A DNA stretch of 64,000 nt. It comes from Caldimonas tepidiphila. GTDB lineage: Bacteria > Pseudomonadota > Gammaproteobacteria > Burkholderiales > Burkholderiaceae_C. Shown piece after piece: positions 10,580 to 18,383 of the stretch. The translations under genes and the position numbers were made by a program. The DNA lies in NCBI RefSeq assembly GCF_003569765.1, contig NZ_QXMG01000002.1, positions 170,283-234,282 on the forward strand, read 5' to 3'. The notes below the pieces were generated by a model that was not told the DNA's origin, did no database searches, and saw nothing but the letters and a program-made list of their open reading frames with translations. Numbering within the stretch: the stretch's first letter is position 1; every line of letters starts with the position of its first letter.

Positions 10580-12157
10580 TCAGCGCCCCCGCCGCTTGCC
10601 GCCCGCCGCCAGCCACGCCAGGCCGGCCGCCGCGGCCCACAGCAGCCCCCGCACCGCAGGCGGCTGCTGCGCGAGCCGGTTGTAGAGGCTCGGGTGCGCC
10701 CCCTGTCCCGGATGCCGGCCGAGGGTGCGGCCGTGGCTGTCGTGCGAGGGCGCGTGCAGGTTGCCGCTGGAGCCCGAGGACGGTTCGTCGCGCCACTGCC
10801 GCGCGGCCAGCAGCTTCGCCGAGAGGTCCATCAGGCCCGGCGCGAGGGCCGCCATCGCGCTGCCTGAGCGGGCCGCCCCGCCGATCCAGACGTCCCGCTG
10901 CGGACGGACGGCCGCCGCGAGGATGGCGCGGGCCGCGTCCTGCGGGTCGTACAGCGGCGACACCAGCTTCGGGTGCCGCCCCGGCGGGTGGGCGGTGTGC
11001 TCGATCAGCGGCGTCGCGAGGCAGGCCGGCTTGAGCAGCACGACGGCCACCGGCGCGCCCTCGGCGAGCAGCTCCTGGCGCAGCCCGTCCGTGAAGCCCT
11101 TGATCGCATGCTTGCTGGCGCTGTAGAGGCTCTGCAGCGGCACCGCCTTGTCGGCCAGGATGCTGGCCATGTTGATCAGCGTGCCGCCGCGCTGCCGCAG
11201 GTGGCGCACCGCGGCGAGCGAGCCGTACACCGTGCCCCAGAAGTTGGTCTCCATCAGGCGGCGCGCGTCGGCGTCGTCGTAGTGGTCGAGAACCGAGCCG
11301 ATCATCCCGACGCCGGCGTTGTTGATCCAGGTGTCGAAGCCGCCGAAGGCTTGCACGGCCGCCTCCGCCACCGCGTCCACCTCCTGCCGCACCGCCACGT
11401 CGGCGGCTTTCACGAGCACCTCGGCCCGGAACTCCGAGCGCAGCCGCTCGGCGATGCGCTCCAGCGCCGCCGCGTCGCGGCCGCTGAGCACGAGCCGCGC
11501 GCCCGCGCGGGCCGCCTCGAGCGCGGTGGCGAGCCCGACTCCGCTGGACGCGCCGGTGACGACGATCACCTGCCGGTTCAATTCCTTGGCCATCGCGGCC
11601 TCCTTCCTTGGGCGTTGCCGCAGCACCAGCAGGCCCGCGAGCGCGAGGCCGAGGCCGAAGCTGCCGTAGACCAGCGCGGTGCTGCGCCGGGACAGGCGTT
11701 TCTCGAAGCCGGGCGAGAGGCGCTGGGGCACCAGCTTCAGGTCCGTGAGCGCCGCCACCACGGTCACCAGCGCGGCGTCCGCGAGCGTGGCCTGCGGCGT
11801 GCGCTGCCGACGCCGCGCCTGCAGCGCCTCGAACACGAAGCCCCACAGCATCGCGGAGCCGTGGTGGACGATCTGCCCGACCACCGTGTGCCGCACATCC
11901 GCGCCCTCGTGCCGCAGCGCCTCCTCGCCCCAGGCCCACTGGCTGGTGGCGTTCAGCGGCGCGAACGGCGTACCGTGCTCCACGCGGCCGCGCCGCACCA
12001 GCATCGCGGTCGAGGCCAGCGCCGCGACGGCGCCGGCCAGCAGCGCTGACGAGGGGGACATGCGGCGCAGGAGGCCCTCGGCGGCGCTCCGCACCACATC
12101 TAGCGAGGCGAGGGCGGGCGGGGTCGGCACGGCGAGGCGGGGCGTCCGGGAATGCAT
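10580..12157 (-). CDS. membrane-domain / SDR oxidoreductase fusion (possible dual start)
   Basis: One uninterrupted 525-residue frame. Residues 1-188 contain hydrophobic helices (SALLAGAVAALASTAMLV; ALVYGSFGLGLALAGLLVL) and no recognised domain. From residue 189 (MAKELNRQVIVVTGASSGVG) it is a classical short-chain dehydrogenase: TGxxxGxG NAD(P) site, NNAG and the catalytic YSASK. The C-terminal tail has a hydrophobic segment (LLWAAAAGLAWLAAGG). The methionine at 11593 is preceded by a strong AAGGAAGGAGG Shine-Dalgarno, so a 337-residue SDR could also be made from an internal start. ATG at 12157 is the first plausible start, and one at 12061 is also possible. The substrate is unknown. Confidence 0.75.
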   Translation of the reverse strand: MHSRTPRLAVPTPPALASLDVVRSAAEGLLRRMSPSSALLAGAVAALASTAMLVRRGRVEHGTPFAPLNATSQWAWGEEALRHEGADVRHTVVGQIVHHGSAMLWGFVFEALQARRRQRTPQATLADAALVTVVAALTDLKLVPQRLSPGFEKRLSRRSTALVYGSFGLGLALAGLLVLRQRPRKEAAMAKELNRQVIVVTGASSGVGLATALEAARAGARLVLSGRDAAALERIAERLRSEFRAEVLVKAADVAVRQEVDAVAEAAVQAFGGFDTWINNAGVGMIGSVLDHYDDADARRLMETNFWGTVYGSLAAVRHLRQRGGTLINMASILADKAVPLQSLYSASKHAIKGFTDGLRQELLAEGAPVAVVLLKPACLATPLIEHTAHPPGRHPKLVSPLYDPQDAARAILAAAVRPQRDVWIGGAARSGSAMAALAPGLMDLSAKLLAARQWRDEPSSGSSGNLHAPSHDSHGRTLGRHPGQGAHPSLYNRLAQQPPAVRGLLWAAAAGLAWLAAGGKRRGR

Positions 12158-12330
12158 AGCGGAGGCTCGACGGGAAGCGGGGATGCCGGGGTGGAGCAAC
12201 GGGTGTTCCAGGGGGGGCGGCGATGCGGCAGCCGGCGGCGGGATGGCGGGAGGGGGCGGGGCCAGCGGCCCGCGGAAAACAAGCGTGTTGCGGGAAACGC
12301 GCCGACGAGCCGGCGCAGGCCCTCCTGCTC

Positions 12331-12798
12331 TCAGCGTGTAACGCCGTAGGTCCGCAGGGCTGACTGGATCTGCGTTTCCTCGGTGGTCTCTGCCGGGTAC
12401 AGCCTGTAGCTCGGTGCAACGATCTTCTCGACCGAGTCGGCTTTTATTGCAAACACGCTGTGAATGGGGAAGCGATCTCCAACCATCGCCTGAAGCGGCG
12501 CTGCCCACTTCGAGTAGTCGTGCGCAGACGGCCTGACATTGCTTGCAGTGCCGACCACCTTGAATCCCTTTTGCACGAAAACATCGATGAAGCTTGCGCA
12601 GACCTTCGGATTGACGCCGATGTTTTTCGCCGAGACGGGCGAGCTGATGTTGGCAATGACCAGATGATCGTCGTCCACAATCGCAAACACCTCTTTCGGC
12701 GTCACGTTGGGTTGACCATTCCCGTCGGCCGTCGCCAGCCAGCATAGGACGCTTCGATTGGCGAATTCTCGGACTTCGGCATTCAGCAGGGCTGGCAA
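12331..12798 (-). CDS. pyridoxamine 5'-phosphate oxidase-family (FMN-binding) protein
   Basis: 155 residues starting at TTG (12798), supported by AAGGAG seven bases upstream; the frame before it is non-conserved. The core (NRSVLCWLATADGNGQPNVTP... ISSPVSAKNI... NPKVCASFIDVF) is the split-barrel flavin-binding fold of small PPOX-type proteins. The C-terminal part (SVFAIKADSVEKIVAPSYRLYP) is typical of the family's stand-alone members. These bind FMN or F420 and reduce or sequester small molecules; the substrate is unknown. GC content is clearly lower than its neighbours, so it belongs with the foreign segment to its right. Confidence 0.75.
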   Translation of the reverse strand: MPALLNAEVREFANRSVLCWLATADGNGQPNVTPKEVFAIVDDDHLVIANISSPVSAKNIGVNPKVCASFIDVFVQKGFKVVGTASNVRPSAHDYSKWAAPLQAMVGDRFPIHSVFAIKADSVEKIVAPSYRLYPAETTEETQIQSALRTYGVTR

Positions 12799-12917
12799 GA
12801 TATTTCTCCTTTGATATAGGAATCGATGCGGGACTGTTGACGAAATAGGGCGGCGGCTTGGTAGCTTTCCTTGCTGTGTAAAGCGAATCTCAGCGGTCCA
12901 TACGGAAGGGGACATCC

Positions 12918-13085
12918 ATGGGCATTGTGTTTCTCCGGATCGACCTTGCCAAGAACGTTTTCGCGTTGCACGGTATGGCGTTGGATGCGCGAGGCGGCTA
13001 CTGGGTGGCAGTCCTGACCATTGCGGCGAAGAACGCGAGATTGGCGCCCGCGCACGCGTCTTTTATCAGGGCCGGTTGTAGTTGA
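12918..13085 (+). mobile_element. IS110-family transposase relic, internally deleted
   Basis: A 55-codon frame with a good Shine-Dalgarno (AAGGGG) starts MGIVFLRIDLAKNVFALHG, matching the DEDD-domain N-terminus of IS110 transposases (IGIDLAKNVFQLHG). After residue 25 it jumps to GGYWVAVLTIAAKNARLA, which looks like the extreme C-terminus of the same family (..AAVALANKNARIAWALL). About 250-300 residues between are missing, so this is a dead remnant formed by an internal deletion. IS110 elements lack conventional inverted repeats, so the ends cannot be drawn. Confidence 0.6.
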
Positions 13086-13234
13086 TCAGTCCGCACCTTG
13101 TTTTTCCGAGCGAGACTGGGCAGCGCAAAGCGCCACAGGTGGAGTGGCTGGGGGAGAGGCTTGAGAATTCGCTAAGCGATTTTTCAAGGGGAGTTATTTC
13201 TTGCTTGCGGGGGAAGCCCTTGTGGGTTCATCTA

Positions 13235-13260
13235 ACCCGCCCGCCGAAGGCGGTGCGGGT
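13235..13260. terminator. bulged GC hairpin downstream of the DUF3800 gene
   Basis: Stem ACCCGC-CCGCC pairs with GGCGG-T-GCGGGT around a GAA loop, with one extra-helical base. It lies 39 bases past the DUF3800 stop. On the gene's strand it is followed by GTTAGAT rather than a U-run, so it may be part of a recombination site instead of a terminator. Confidence 0.4.
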
Positions 13261-13298
13261 CTAATTAATAGGTTGCATCATAGTGTTTTTCAAACATG

Positions 13299-14444
13299 CT
13301 AAGATTCAATGGCGCCGATCACGCGCTGAAGGCGTTGGAATTGCGGTTGATTCAGTAAATCATACTCTCCGGCGGACGCGTATTTCAAAGCTTCTCGCGC
13401 GCGATTGAGTCGGCTTAATAAAGGAAGGGTAAATCCATCAACGAACTCTGCAAATTCCAGCATGTCGAGTTGCGATGTTGGGATTTTATATCCCTTATTC
13501 GAGCTGGCGATTAATACATCGCTGTCGCGTAGTTTGGAGATGATCGCAGAACGCATCGCATGTTCGCTAATTTCAGTAAATCCTTGGCCATGCACGTGCT
13601 CAATTATCTCTTGCGTGGAGATGTATTCGCGGCCTGAAGAAAAGCGCGCCCTAAAAAGCAAGTAGTTTAGTGCGGCGCATTGTTTTCTTATGTCATTATC
13701 AGGAATGTTCTCATTTTCCTGCAAAAATGTAGATGCGGCAGTGAGGGCGGCACGGTAAATCAAAGAGTCTAATTCGTTGTCATTCTGTCTGACGGACTGA
13801 TAGGGCTCGTAACGCTGCGGCCACTCATCGATCCTAATGCGCTTGGTTTTTAAAAAATTGAGTATGCCTTCGCGATAAAATTTGGGGGGTCGATTCTCAT
13901 AAACTCGAGCAATGGAGCCGACCATAAAGTCTGCCAGTTGAACTGAGATGTTATTTTTGCTATCAACAATGTTGATGTTGGTGTTGGAGAATAGGTCCGT
14001 CTGGTGATTCTCTATTAAATAATTATGAAAACTGGCAATGAATTCATTTCCGCCATGACCATCTGCATATATGGTCAACTCCGGAAAGTTCTGGAATAGA
14101 GATCGATAAAGCAAGCCATTGCAAAACTTGATGAAGGTTTTCTTATGTTTTAGCCCAATGCTGTGAATTGCCGCCTTGTTGATCGCTATGGCGTAGAACT
14201 TGTAATCTAGAGGCTTCAGTTCCTCGAAAATTCTTAGGCGACGTTTATCATCTACTCCGCTGGACTTGATCTCGCCTTTTTGGAAATGTTTTGATCGGAT
14301 ACTCTCTACAGCTTTTTCTAAAGAATGAATGACTTCGCTTCGCAAAATTATCGCTAGAACAATAAAATAATTTGACGCTCCTGATTTTTCGACTTCTAGA
14401 TCGTGATTTCCTGACTCGTCAATGAAAGCGAAGTGGTGTGTCAT
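13299..14444 (-). CDS. DUF3800 protein with C-terminal winged-helix-like region
   Basis: 381 residues. The N-terminal half is DUF3800: FIDESGNHD (Asp9, Glu10), KGEIKSS (Glu58, Lys60), IYADGHGG (Asp128) and VQLADFMVGSIARVY (Asp172). This spacing of acidic residues fits the RNase H-like fold proposed for the family, so nuclease activity is plausible but inferred. The C-terminal about 120 residues (EYISTQEIIEHVHGQGF...AIISKLRDSDVLIASSNKGYKIP) look like a winged helix. ATG at 14444 has AGGA just upstream; a TTG at 14459 is the alternative. GC content is near 40%, far below the backbone, with A/T-ending codons, so this is recent acquisition. Related proteins often lie in defence or mobile islands. 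Confidence 0.75.
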   Translation of the reverse strand: MTHHFAFIDESGNHDLEVEKSGASNYFIVLAIILRSEVIHSLEKAVESIRSKHFQKGEIKSSGVDDKRRLRIFEELKPLDYKFYAIAINKAAIHSIGLKHKKTFIKFCNGLLYRSLFQNFPELTIYADGHGGNEFIASFHNYLIENHQTDLFSNTNINIVDSKNNISVQLADFMVGSIARVYENRPPKFYREGILNFLKTKRIRIDEWPQRYEPYQSVRQNDNELDSLIYRAALTAASTFLQENENIPDNDIRKQCAALNYLLFRARFSSGREYISTQEIIEHVHGQGFTEISEHAMRSAIISKLRDSDVLIASSNKGYKIPTSQLDMLEFAEFVDGFTLPLLSRLNRAREALKYASAGEYDLLNQPQFQRLQRVIGAIES

Positions 14445-15048
14445 TTTCCTGTTGCACAATTTTCGGAATTTTGCCTAACTGTTGTTGGGGCAGTTCCCGT
14501 GGTCTAGCCTCTGGGGCGACTAATCTAAATGTTTGCAGACGACTCGGCAGCCTAACACAGTCTCCTCCCTGGGCGAATGCCGTGTTAGGTCGCCTAATCG
14601 TCCCTGCGTTAGGCCGCCTAAAAATCGACCGACGAGACGAGGAGTTCGACAATAAGGGGTGCGTTAACGAATGAGCGTTGGGCATGGTAGCGTCGTCGTT
14701 ATGTGAATAAATCGCGACGACTTGTGCCATCTGTTTACAGTGCGCCTCTCCGGTCATCGTTTGTTCATTGCATCGCAACTGCCGCAGTCGATAAAGGTAC
14801 AGCACGCAAGGTGCTGAAATCCCACGCAGCACATTATCCGAAGCGCCTGCTCCAATCCGAAGCGTCCCGAGAAGCCACGCCAAGGCAGCTCGCCCCGGCC
14901 CCGCCAATACACCCCAGGTTTCCCCCGCATACCGAACCGTCATGACTTCGCACACGAAAGTCATGGCGCCATCCCCGGTCGCGCTCCTAAACTCCTTGCG
15001 ACAGATCAATTCGTCTCCCTTCCGGAGATGCTGCCTGCGAGGTCGAAC
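14445..15048. other. non-coding foreign/junction segment
   Basis: 604 bases between the DUF3800 gene and the first aldolase gene. It contains a cluster of GCCTAA/TTAGGC repeats (14473-14622) and, further right, a stretch open in several frames with no recognisable product. GC rises back to backbone level near 14,960. The junction of the foreign island with the chromosome is therefore probably near 14.9-15.0 kb. Confidence 0.6.
14473..14622. repeat. cluster of GCCTAAC / GTTAGGY heptamers
   Basis: GCCTAAC occurs at 14473-14479 and 14550-14556, GTTAGGT at 14584-14590 and GTTAGGC at 14608-14614. GCCTAA also follows each of the last two (14592-14597 and 14616-14621). CCTAACAC (14551-14558) and GTGTTAGG (14582-14589) form an 8-bp inverted repeat around 23 bases. 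GTTAGGYCGCCTAA is a direct repeat with a 24-base period. The heptamers fit the integron attC core consensus (RYYYAAC ... GTTRRRY), but the inner L boxes of a canonical attC are not evident. Operator arrays or transposon ends remain possible. Confidence 0.5.
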
Positions 15049-15837
15049 ATGGAACAAGCCGACTGGGACCGCGTGCTCGAGGCACGCCGCCGCAACACCC
15101 GCGAGCGGGTCTCGCCCGAGGAGTGGGCGGCCCGGGTGGAGCTCGCCGCCTGCTACCGGCTGTGCGTGCACTACCGCATGACGGACATGATCTACAACCA
15201 CATCTCGCTGCGCGTCCCGGGCCGGCACGACCAGTTCCTGATCAACGCCTTCGGCCTGATGTACAGCGAGGTGAGCGCGTCCAACCTGGTCAAGGTGGAC
15301 ATCGACGGCCACCCGGTGGACGAGGGCGACCTCGAGGCGAACCCGGCCGGCTTCGTCATCCACGCCGCGGTGCACAAGGCGCGCCCCGACGTGGACTGCG
15401 TCTTCCACACCCACACGCGCGCGGGCGTCGCGGTGTCGGCGCAGCGCGAGGGCCTGCTGCCGATCTCGCAGCACGCGATGCGCTTCTACAACCGCATCGG
15501 CTACCACGACTACGAGGGCATCGCGCTCGACCTCGACGAGCAGCAGCGCCTGGTGCGCGACCTCGGGCCGCACAAGGCGCTGATCCTGCGCAACCACGGC
15601 CTGCTCACCGCCGGCGCCACCGTGCGCGAGGCCTTCGAGGAGATGTACTTCCTCGAGCTCTCCTGCCAGATCCAGCTCGACGCGACCGCCAGCGGCGCCG
15701 CGCTGGTGCTGCCGCCGCACGAGGTCTGCGAGCACACCGCAAGGCAGTTCGCCGGCTCCAACAACTACATCCGCAACCGCGACTGGCACGCGCTGCTGCG
15801 CATGCTCGACCGCCAGGACCCGTCCTACAAGGAATAG
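15049..15837 (+). CDS. class II aldolase/adducin-family protein (copy 1)
   Basis: 262 residues of the class II aldolase/adducin fold. Metal-binding histidines are visible in CVFHTHTRAGVAV and LRNHGLL, and the substrate loop is INAFGLMYSEVSASNLVKVD. Relatives (fuculose-phosphate aldolase, ribulose-phosphate epimerase, ketose-acid decarboxylases) cleave or epimerise phosphosugars; this non-phosphate-type subgroup has no settled substrate. The ATG at 15049 has GAGG about 8 bases upstream and is preferred to one at 15028. It is the first gene of a three-gene run with a paralogue and an FMN oxidase. Confidence 0.85.
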   Translation: MEQADWDRVLEARRRNTRERVSPEEWAARVELAACYRLCVHYRMTDMIYNHISLRVPGRHDQFLINAFGLMYSEVSASNLVKVDIDGHPVDEGDLEANPAGFVIHAAVHKARPDVDCVFHTHTRAGVAVSAQREGLLPISQHAMRFYNRIGYHDYEGIALDLDEQQRLVRDLGPHKALILRNHGLLTAGATVREAFEEMYFLELSCQIQLDATASGAALVLPPHEVCEHTARQFAGSNNYIRNRDWHALLRMLDRQDPSYKE

Positions 15838-15964
15838 ACAAGCAAGTCGCGGCGGGCAAGGGCCGGGGCTGGCTCCCGCCGCGACGAGGCTTCGCGGCGC
15901 GATGTGCCAGTGCGGGCACGCGCGCGACGCACGACCGATCCATCCACCGAGGGGAGACGCCGCC

Positions 15965-16738
15965 ATGTTCAGCATCGAAGACGCACGCCGCACCCGGCCC
16001 GCGCGCTATTCCGCCGAGGAGTGGCTGCTGCGGCTGGAGCTCGCCGCCTGCTACCGCGTGTTCGCCCACCGCGGCTGGGCCGAGGAGATCTTCAACCACA
16101 TCACGGTGCGCCTGCCGGGCGAGGAGCGCGGCTACCTGATCAACCCCTTCGGCCTGCACTTCGGCGAGGTGACGGCGGGCAACCTGGTGAAGATCGACGT
16201 GGCGGGCCGGCCGCTCGAGGACACGCCGCACGTCGTCAACCGCGCCGGCTTCGTGATCCACAGCGCGATCCACGGCGCGCGCGAGGACGCGCACTGCATC
16301 ATCCACACCCACGACCCCTACGGGCTGGCGGTGGCGTGCAAGGCGGGCGGGCTGTCGATGGACAACTTCTACGCCGCCTTCCTGAGCGGCAAGGTGAGCT
16401 ACCACGACTTCGAGGGCGTGGCGGTGATGGAGGACGAGCAGCCGCGGCTGGTGCGCAGCCTCGGCGACAAGAGCTGCCTGATCCTGCGCAACCACGGCCT
16501 GCTGGTGGCCGAGCGCGACCTGCCGAGCGCCTTCTACTGGTACTACGTGCTGCAGCGCGCCTGCCGCATCCAGGTGCTCAGCGGCGCGATCCCGGGGCCG
16601 AACGTGGAGCTCACGCCCGAGGCGCGCGAGCTGTCCTCGCGCGAGGTGCAGACCTCCGACCCGCAGCGCAACATCTTCCCCAAGGTGTTCGGCGCGGCGG
16701 TGCGGCAGGCGGGCATCACGCTCGAGGAGCTGCTCTGA
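15965..16738 (+). CDS. class II aldolase/adducin-family protein (copy 2)
   Basis: 257 residues, clearly paralogous to the preceding gene: RLELAACYRVF, FNHITVRLPG, INPFGLHFGEVTAGNLVKID, IIHTHDPYGLAV and LRNHGLLVAE all correspond. The zinc-ligand histidines are retained. The ATG follows a GGGGAG Shine-Dalgarno. It lies 127 bases after copy 1 and 22 bases before the hydroxy-acid oxidase, which suggests a co-transcribed unit acting on a branched or modified sugar acid. The substrate cannot be deduced from sequence. Confidence 0.85.
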   Translation: MFSIEDARRTRPARYSAEEWLLRLELAACYRVFAHRGWAEEIFNHITVRLPGEERGYLINPFGLHFGEVTAGNLVKIDVAGRPLEDTPHVVNRAGFVIHSAIHGAREDAHCIIHTHDPYGLAVACKAGGLSMDNFYAAFLSGKVSYHDFEGVAVMEDEQPRLVRSLGDKSCLILRNHGLLVAERDLPSAFYWYYVLQRACRIQVLSGAIPGPNVELTPEARELSSREVQTSDPQRNIFPKVFGAAVRQAGITLEELL

Positions 16739-16760
16739 TGTCGCGTCGGAGGCCCGCGCG

Positions 16761-17903
16761 ATGCTGCTGAACGTCGCCGACTACCGCGCCCGCGCGCGCC
16801 GGCAGCTGCCGCGCTTCGTGTTCGACTACGTCGACGGCGGCGCGGGCGACGAGCGCTGCGTGCAGCGCAACTGCGGCGACCTGGAGCGGCTGCACCTGCT
16901 GCCGCGCTTCCTGCGCGACACCAGCACGATCGACACCTCGGTGGAGGTGTTCGGCCGGCGCTGGCGCGCGCCGCTCGGGGTCGCGCCGATCGGGCTGTGC
17001 GGCCTGGTGCGACCGGACGGCGACGTGCTGATGGCGCAGGCGGCGGCCGACGCGGGGCTGCCGCACGTGCTCTCCACCGCGTCGAACTCGCGCCTGGAGG
17101 CGGTGCGCCGGGCGGCGGGCCCGTCGGCGCTGCAGTGGATGCAGCTCTACGTGATGCACGACCGCTCGATCGCCGAGCACATCGTGCGCCGCGCCCGCGC
17201 CGAGAACTACGGCGCGCTCGTGCTGACGGTGGACGTGCCGGTGGGCGGCAAGCGCGAGCGCGACCTGCGCAACGGCTTTCGCGTGCCCTTCCGGCCGACG
17301 CCCGCGGCGATGCTGAACCTGCTGCGGCACCCGCGCTGGATGTGGCGCGCGCTGCGGGGCGGCTCGCCGAGCTTCGTGAACCTGGCAGAGCACGAGGACC
17401 GCAAGGCGTCCGCGCAGGCGCAGGCGGTGATGCTCGCGCGCGCGATGGACCGGCGCCTGGCCTGGGAGAGCCTCGACTGGCTGCGCCGGCTGTGGGACGG
17501 CCCGCTGCTGCTCAAGGGCCTGCTGCATCCCGAGGACGCGCGCCAGGCGCTGCAGCACGGCATTGACGGCCTGATCGTCTCCAACCACGGGGGGCGGCAG
17601 CTCGACGCGGCGCCGTCGAGCATCGCGGCGCTGCCGCAGGTGGTGGACGCGGTGGGCGACCGCATCCCGGTCTTCGTGGACAGCGGCTTCCGGCGCGGCA
17701 GCGACGTGGTCAAGGCGCTCGCGCTGGGCGCGAAGGCGGTCTTCGTCGGCCGCCCGGCGGTCTACGGGCTGGCCTGCGGCGGGCGCGACGGCGCGCGCGC
17801 GGTGCTCGAGCTGCTGGTGCAGGAGATGGAGCTCGCGATGACGCTGACCGGCGCCGCGCACGTCGCCGGGATCGGGCCCGATCACCTGCTGCGCGGGCAC
17901 TGA
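16761..17903 (+). CDS. FMN-dependent alpha-hydroxy-acid oxidase/dehydrogenase
   Basis: 380 residues, the normal length for LldD / glycolate oxidase-type enzymes. Features: N-terminal VADYRARARRQLPRFVFDYVDGGAGDE, FMN-binding APIGLCGL and STASNSRLE, and the C-terminal catalytic block SNHGGRQLDAAPSS (catalytic His and substrate Arg) followed by VFVDSGFRRGSDVVKALALGAKAVFVGRP. It oxidises a 2-hydroxy acid to the 2-oxo acid with FMN; the electron acceptor is oxygen or the quinone pool. GGAGG sits 8 bases before the ATG. The aldolase-like neighbours suggest a sugar-acid or hydroxy-acid substrate rather than housekeeping lactate. Confidence 0.9.
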   Translation: MLLNVADYRARARRQLPRFVFDYVDGGAGDERCVQRNCGDLERLHLLPRFLRDTSTIDTSVEVFGRRWRAPLGVAPIGLCGLVRPDGDVLMAQAAADAGLPHVLSTASNSRLEAVRRAAGPSALQWMQLYVMHDRSIAEHIVRRARAENYGALVLTVDVPVGGKRERDLRNGFRVPFRPTPAAMLNLLRHPRWMWRALRGGSPSFVNLAEHEDRKASAQAQAVMLARAMDRRLAWESLDWLRRLWDGPLLLKGLLHPEDARQALQHGIDGLIVSNHGGRQLDAAPSSIAALPQVVDAVGDRIPVFVDSGFRRGSDVVKALALGAKAVFVGRPAVYGLACGGRDGARAVLELLVQEMELAMTLTGAAHVAGIGPDHLLRGH

Positions 17904-17935
17904 GCGCCCGCACGCGGCCGGCCGCCGCCGCGCCG

Positions 17936-18313
17936 CTAGGCGCCAGTGGCCGGGCCGAAGAAGCCGACGATGCGCCGGATGCGGCGGTCGTCGCCGACCT
18001 CGACGAAGTCGTAGCCCTCGCGCACCGTGCTGCCGTCCGGCGCGACGTGGCGCCAGCCGAAGCGCGCGTAGCCGTGGTGCGCGTCGATCGGCGTGCACCG
18101 CTCGTAGCGGCTGCCGGGATGGCGCGACTGCACCTCGCCGATCATCTCCGCGAGCTCGTGCGTGTCGCTGGCATCGACCAGCGGGTCCGTGTAGCGCGCG
18201 CCCTCGGCCCAGACGCGCGAGAGGGTCTCCTCGCGCGCGGCCCCGTCGGGCTCGCTCCACGCGGAGCAGTAGGAATCGATCAGCGGCTCGATCTCCTGGG
18301 AAGGCAGGGGCAT
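17936..18313 (-). CDS. SnoaL/NTF2-like protein
   Basis: 125 residues with the cone-shaped alpha+beta NTF2-like pattern (IEPLIDSYCSAWSEPD..., YTDPLVDASDTHELAEMI, YDFVEVGDDRRIRRIVGFFGP). Small proteins of this fold act as isomerases, hydrolases or polyketide cyclases, or simply bind ligands. The ATG at 18313 follows GGAGG by six bases; upstream in-frame ATGs (18325, 18373) lack that support. It is convergent with the FMN oxidase and starts a minus-strand group with the exporter. The function is unknown. Confidence 0.7.
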   Translation of the reverse strand: MPLPSQEIEPLIDSYCSAWSEPDGAAREETLSRVWAEGARYTDPLVDASDTHELAEMIGEVQSRHPGSRYERCTPIDAHHGYARFGWRHVAPDGSTVREGYDFVEVGDDRRIRRIVGFFGPATGA

Positions 18314-18383
18314 GGGACCTCCGTGCATCGTGCGGTTGCGACGGATGGAAGACCGGCAAGCCCCGTGCCGCATGCCCGCCGGC

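Larger units (their letters stand above)
12799..13298. other. AT-richer intergenic segment with IS110 relic and hairpin
   Basis: Between the PPOX-like gene and the DUF3800 gene. It holds the IS110 relic (12918-13085) and a GC hairpin (13235-13260). Apart from these I see no supportable gene. The composition is mixed and unlike the surrounding backbone. Confidence 0.6.

Noticed and set aside
13222..13240. GGGTTCATCTAACCC resembling a tRNA T-arm
   Set aside because: No acceptor stem, D-arm or anticodon arm can be built around it; it is explained by the adjacent hairpin.
13235..13260. Hairpin as a complete canonical attC site
   Set aside because: It is too short (about 38 bases with flanks), and the R'' partner box (RYYYAAC) in the correct orientation is not intact; kept only as a possible part of a degenerate site.
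14703..14945. 80-codon frame in the repeat-rich junction
   Set aside because: No Shine-Dalgarno, no conserved pattern and it ends inside the next gene's leader; treated as non-coding.
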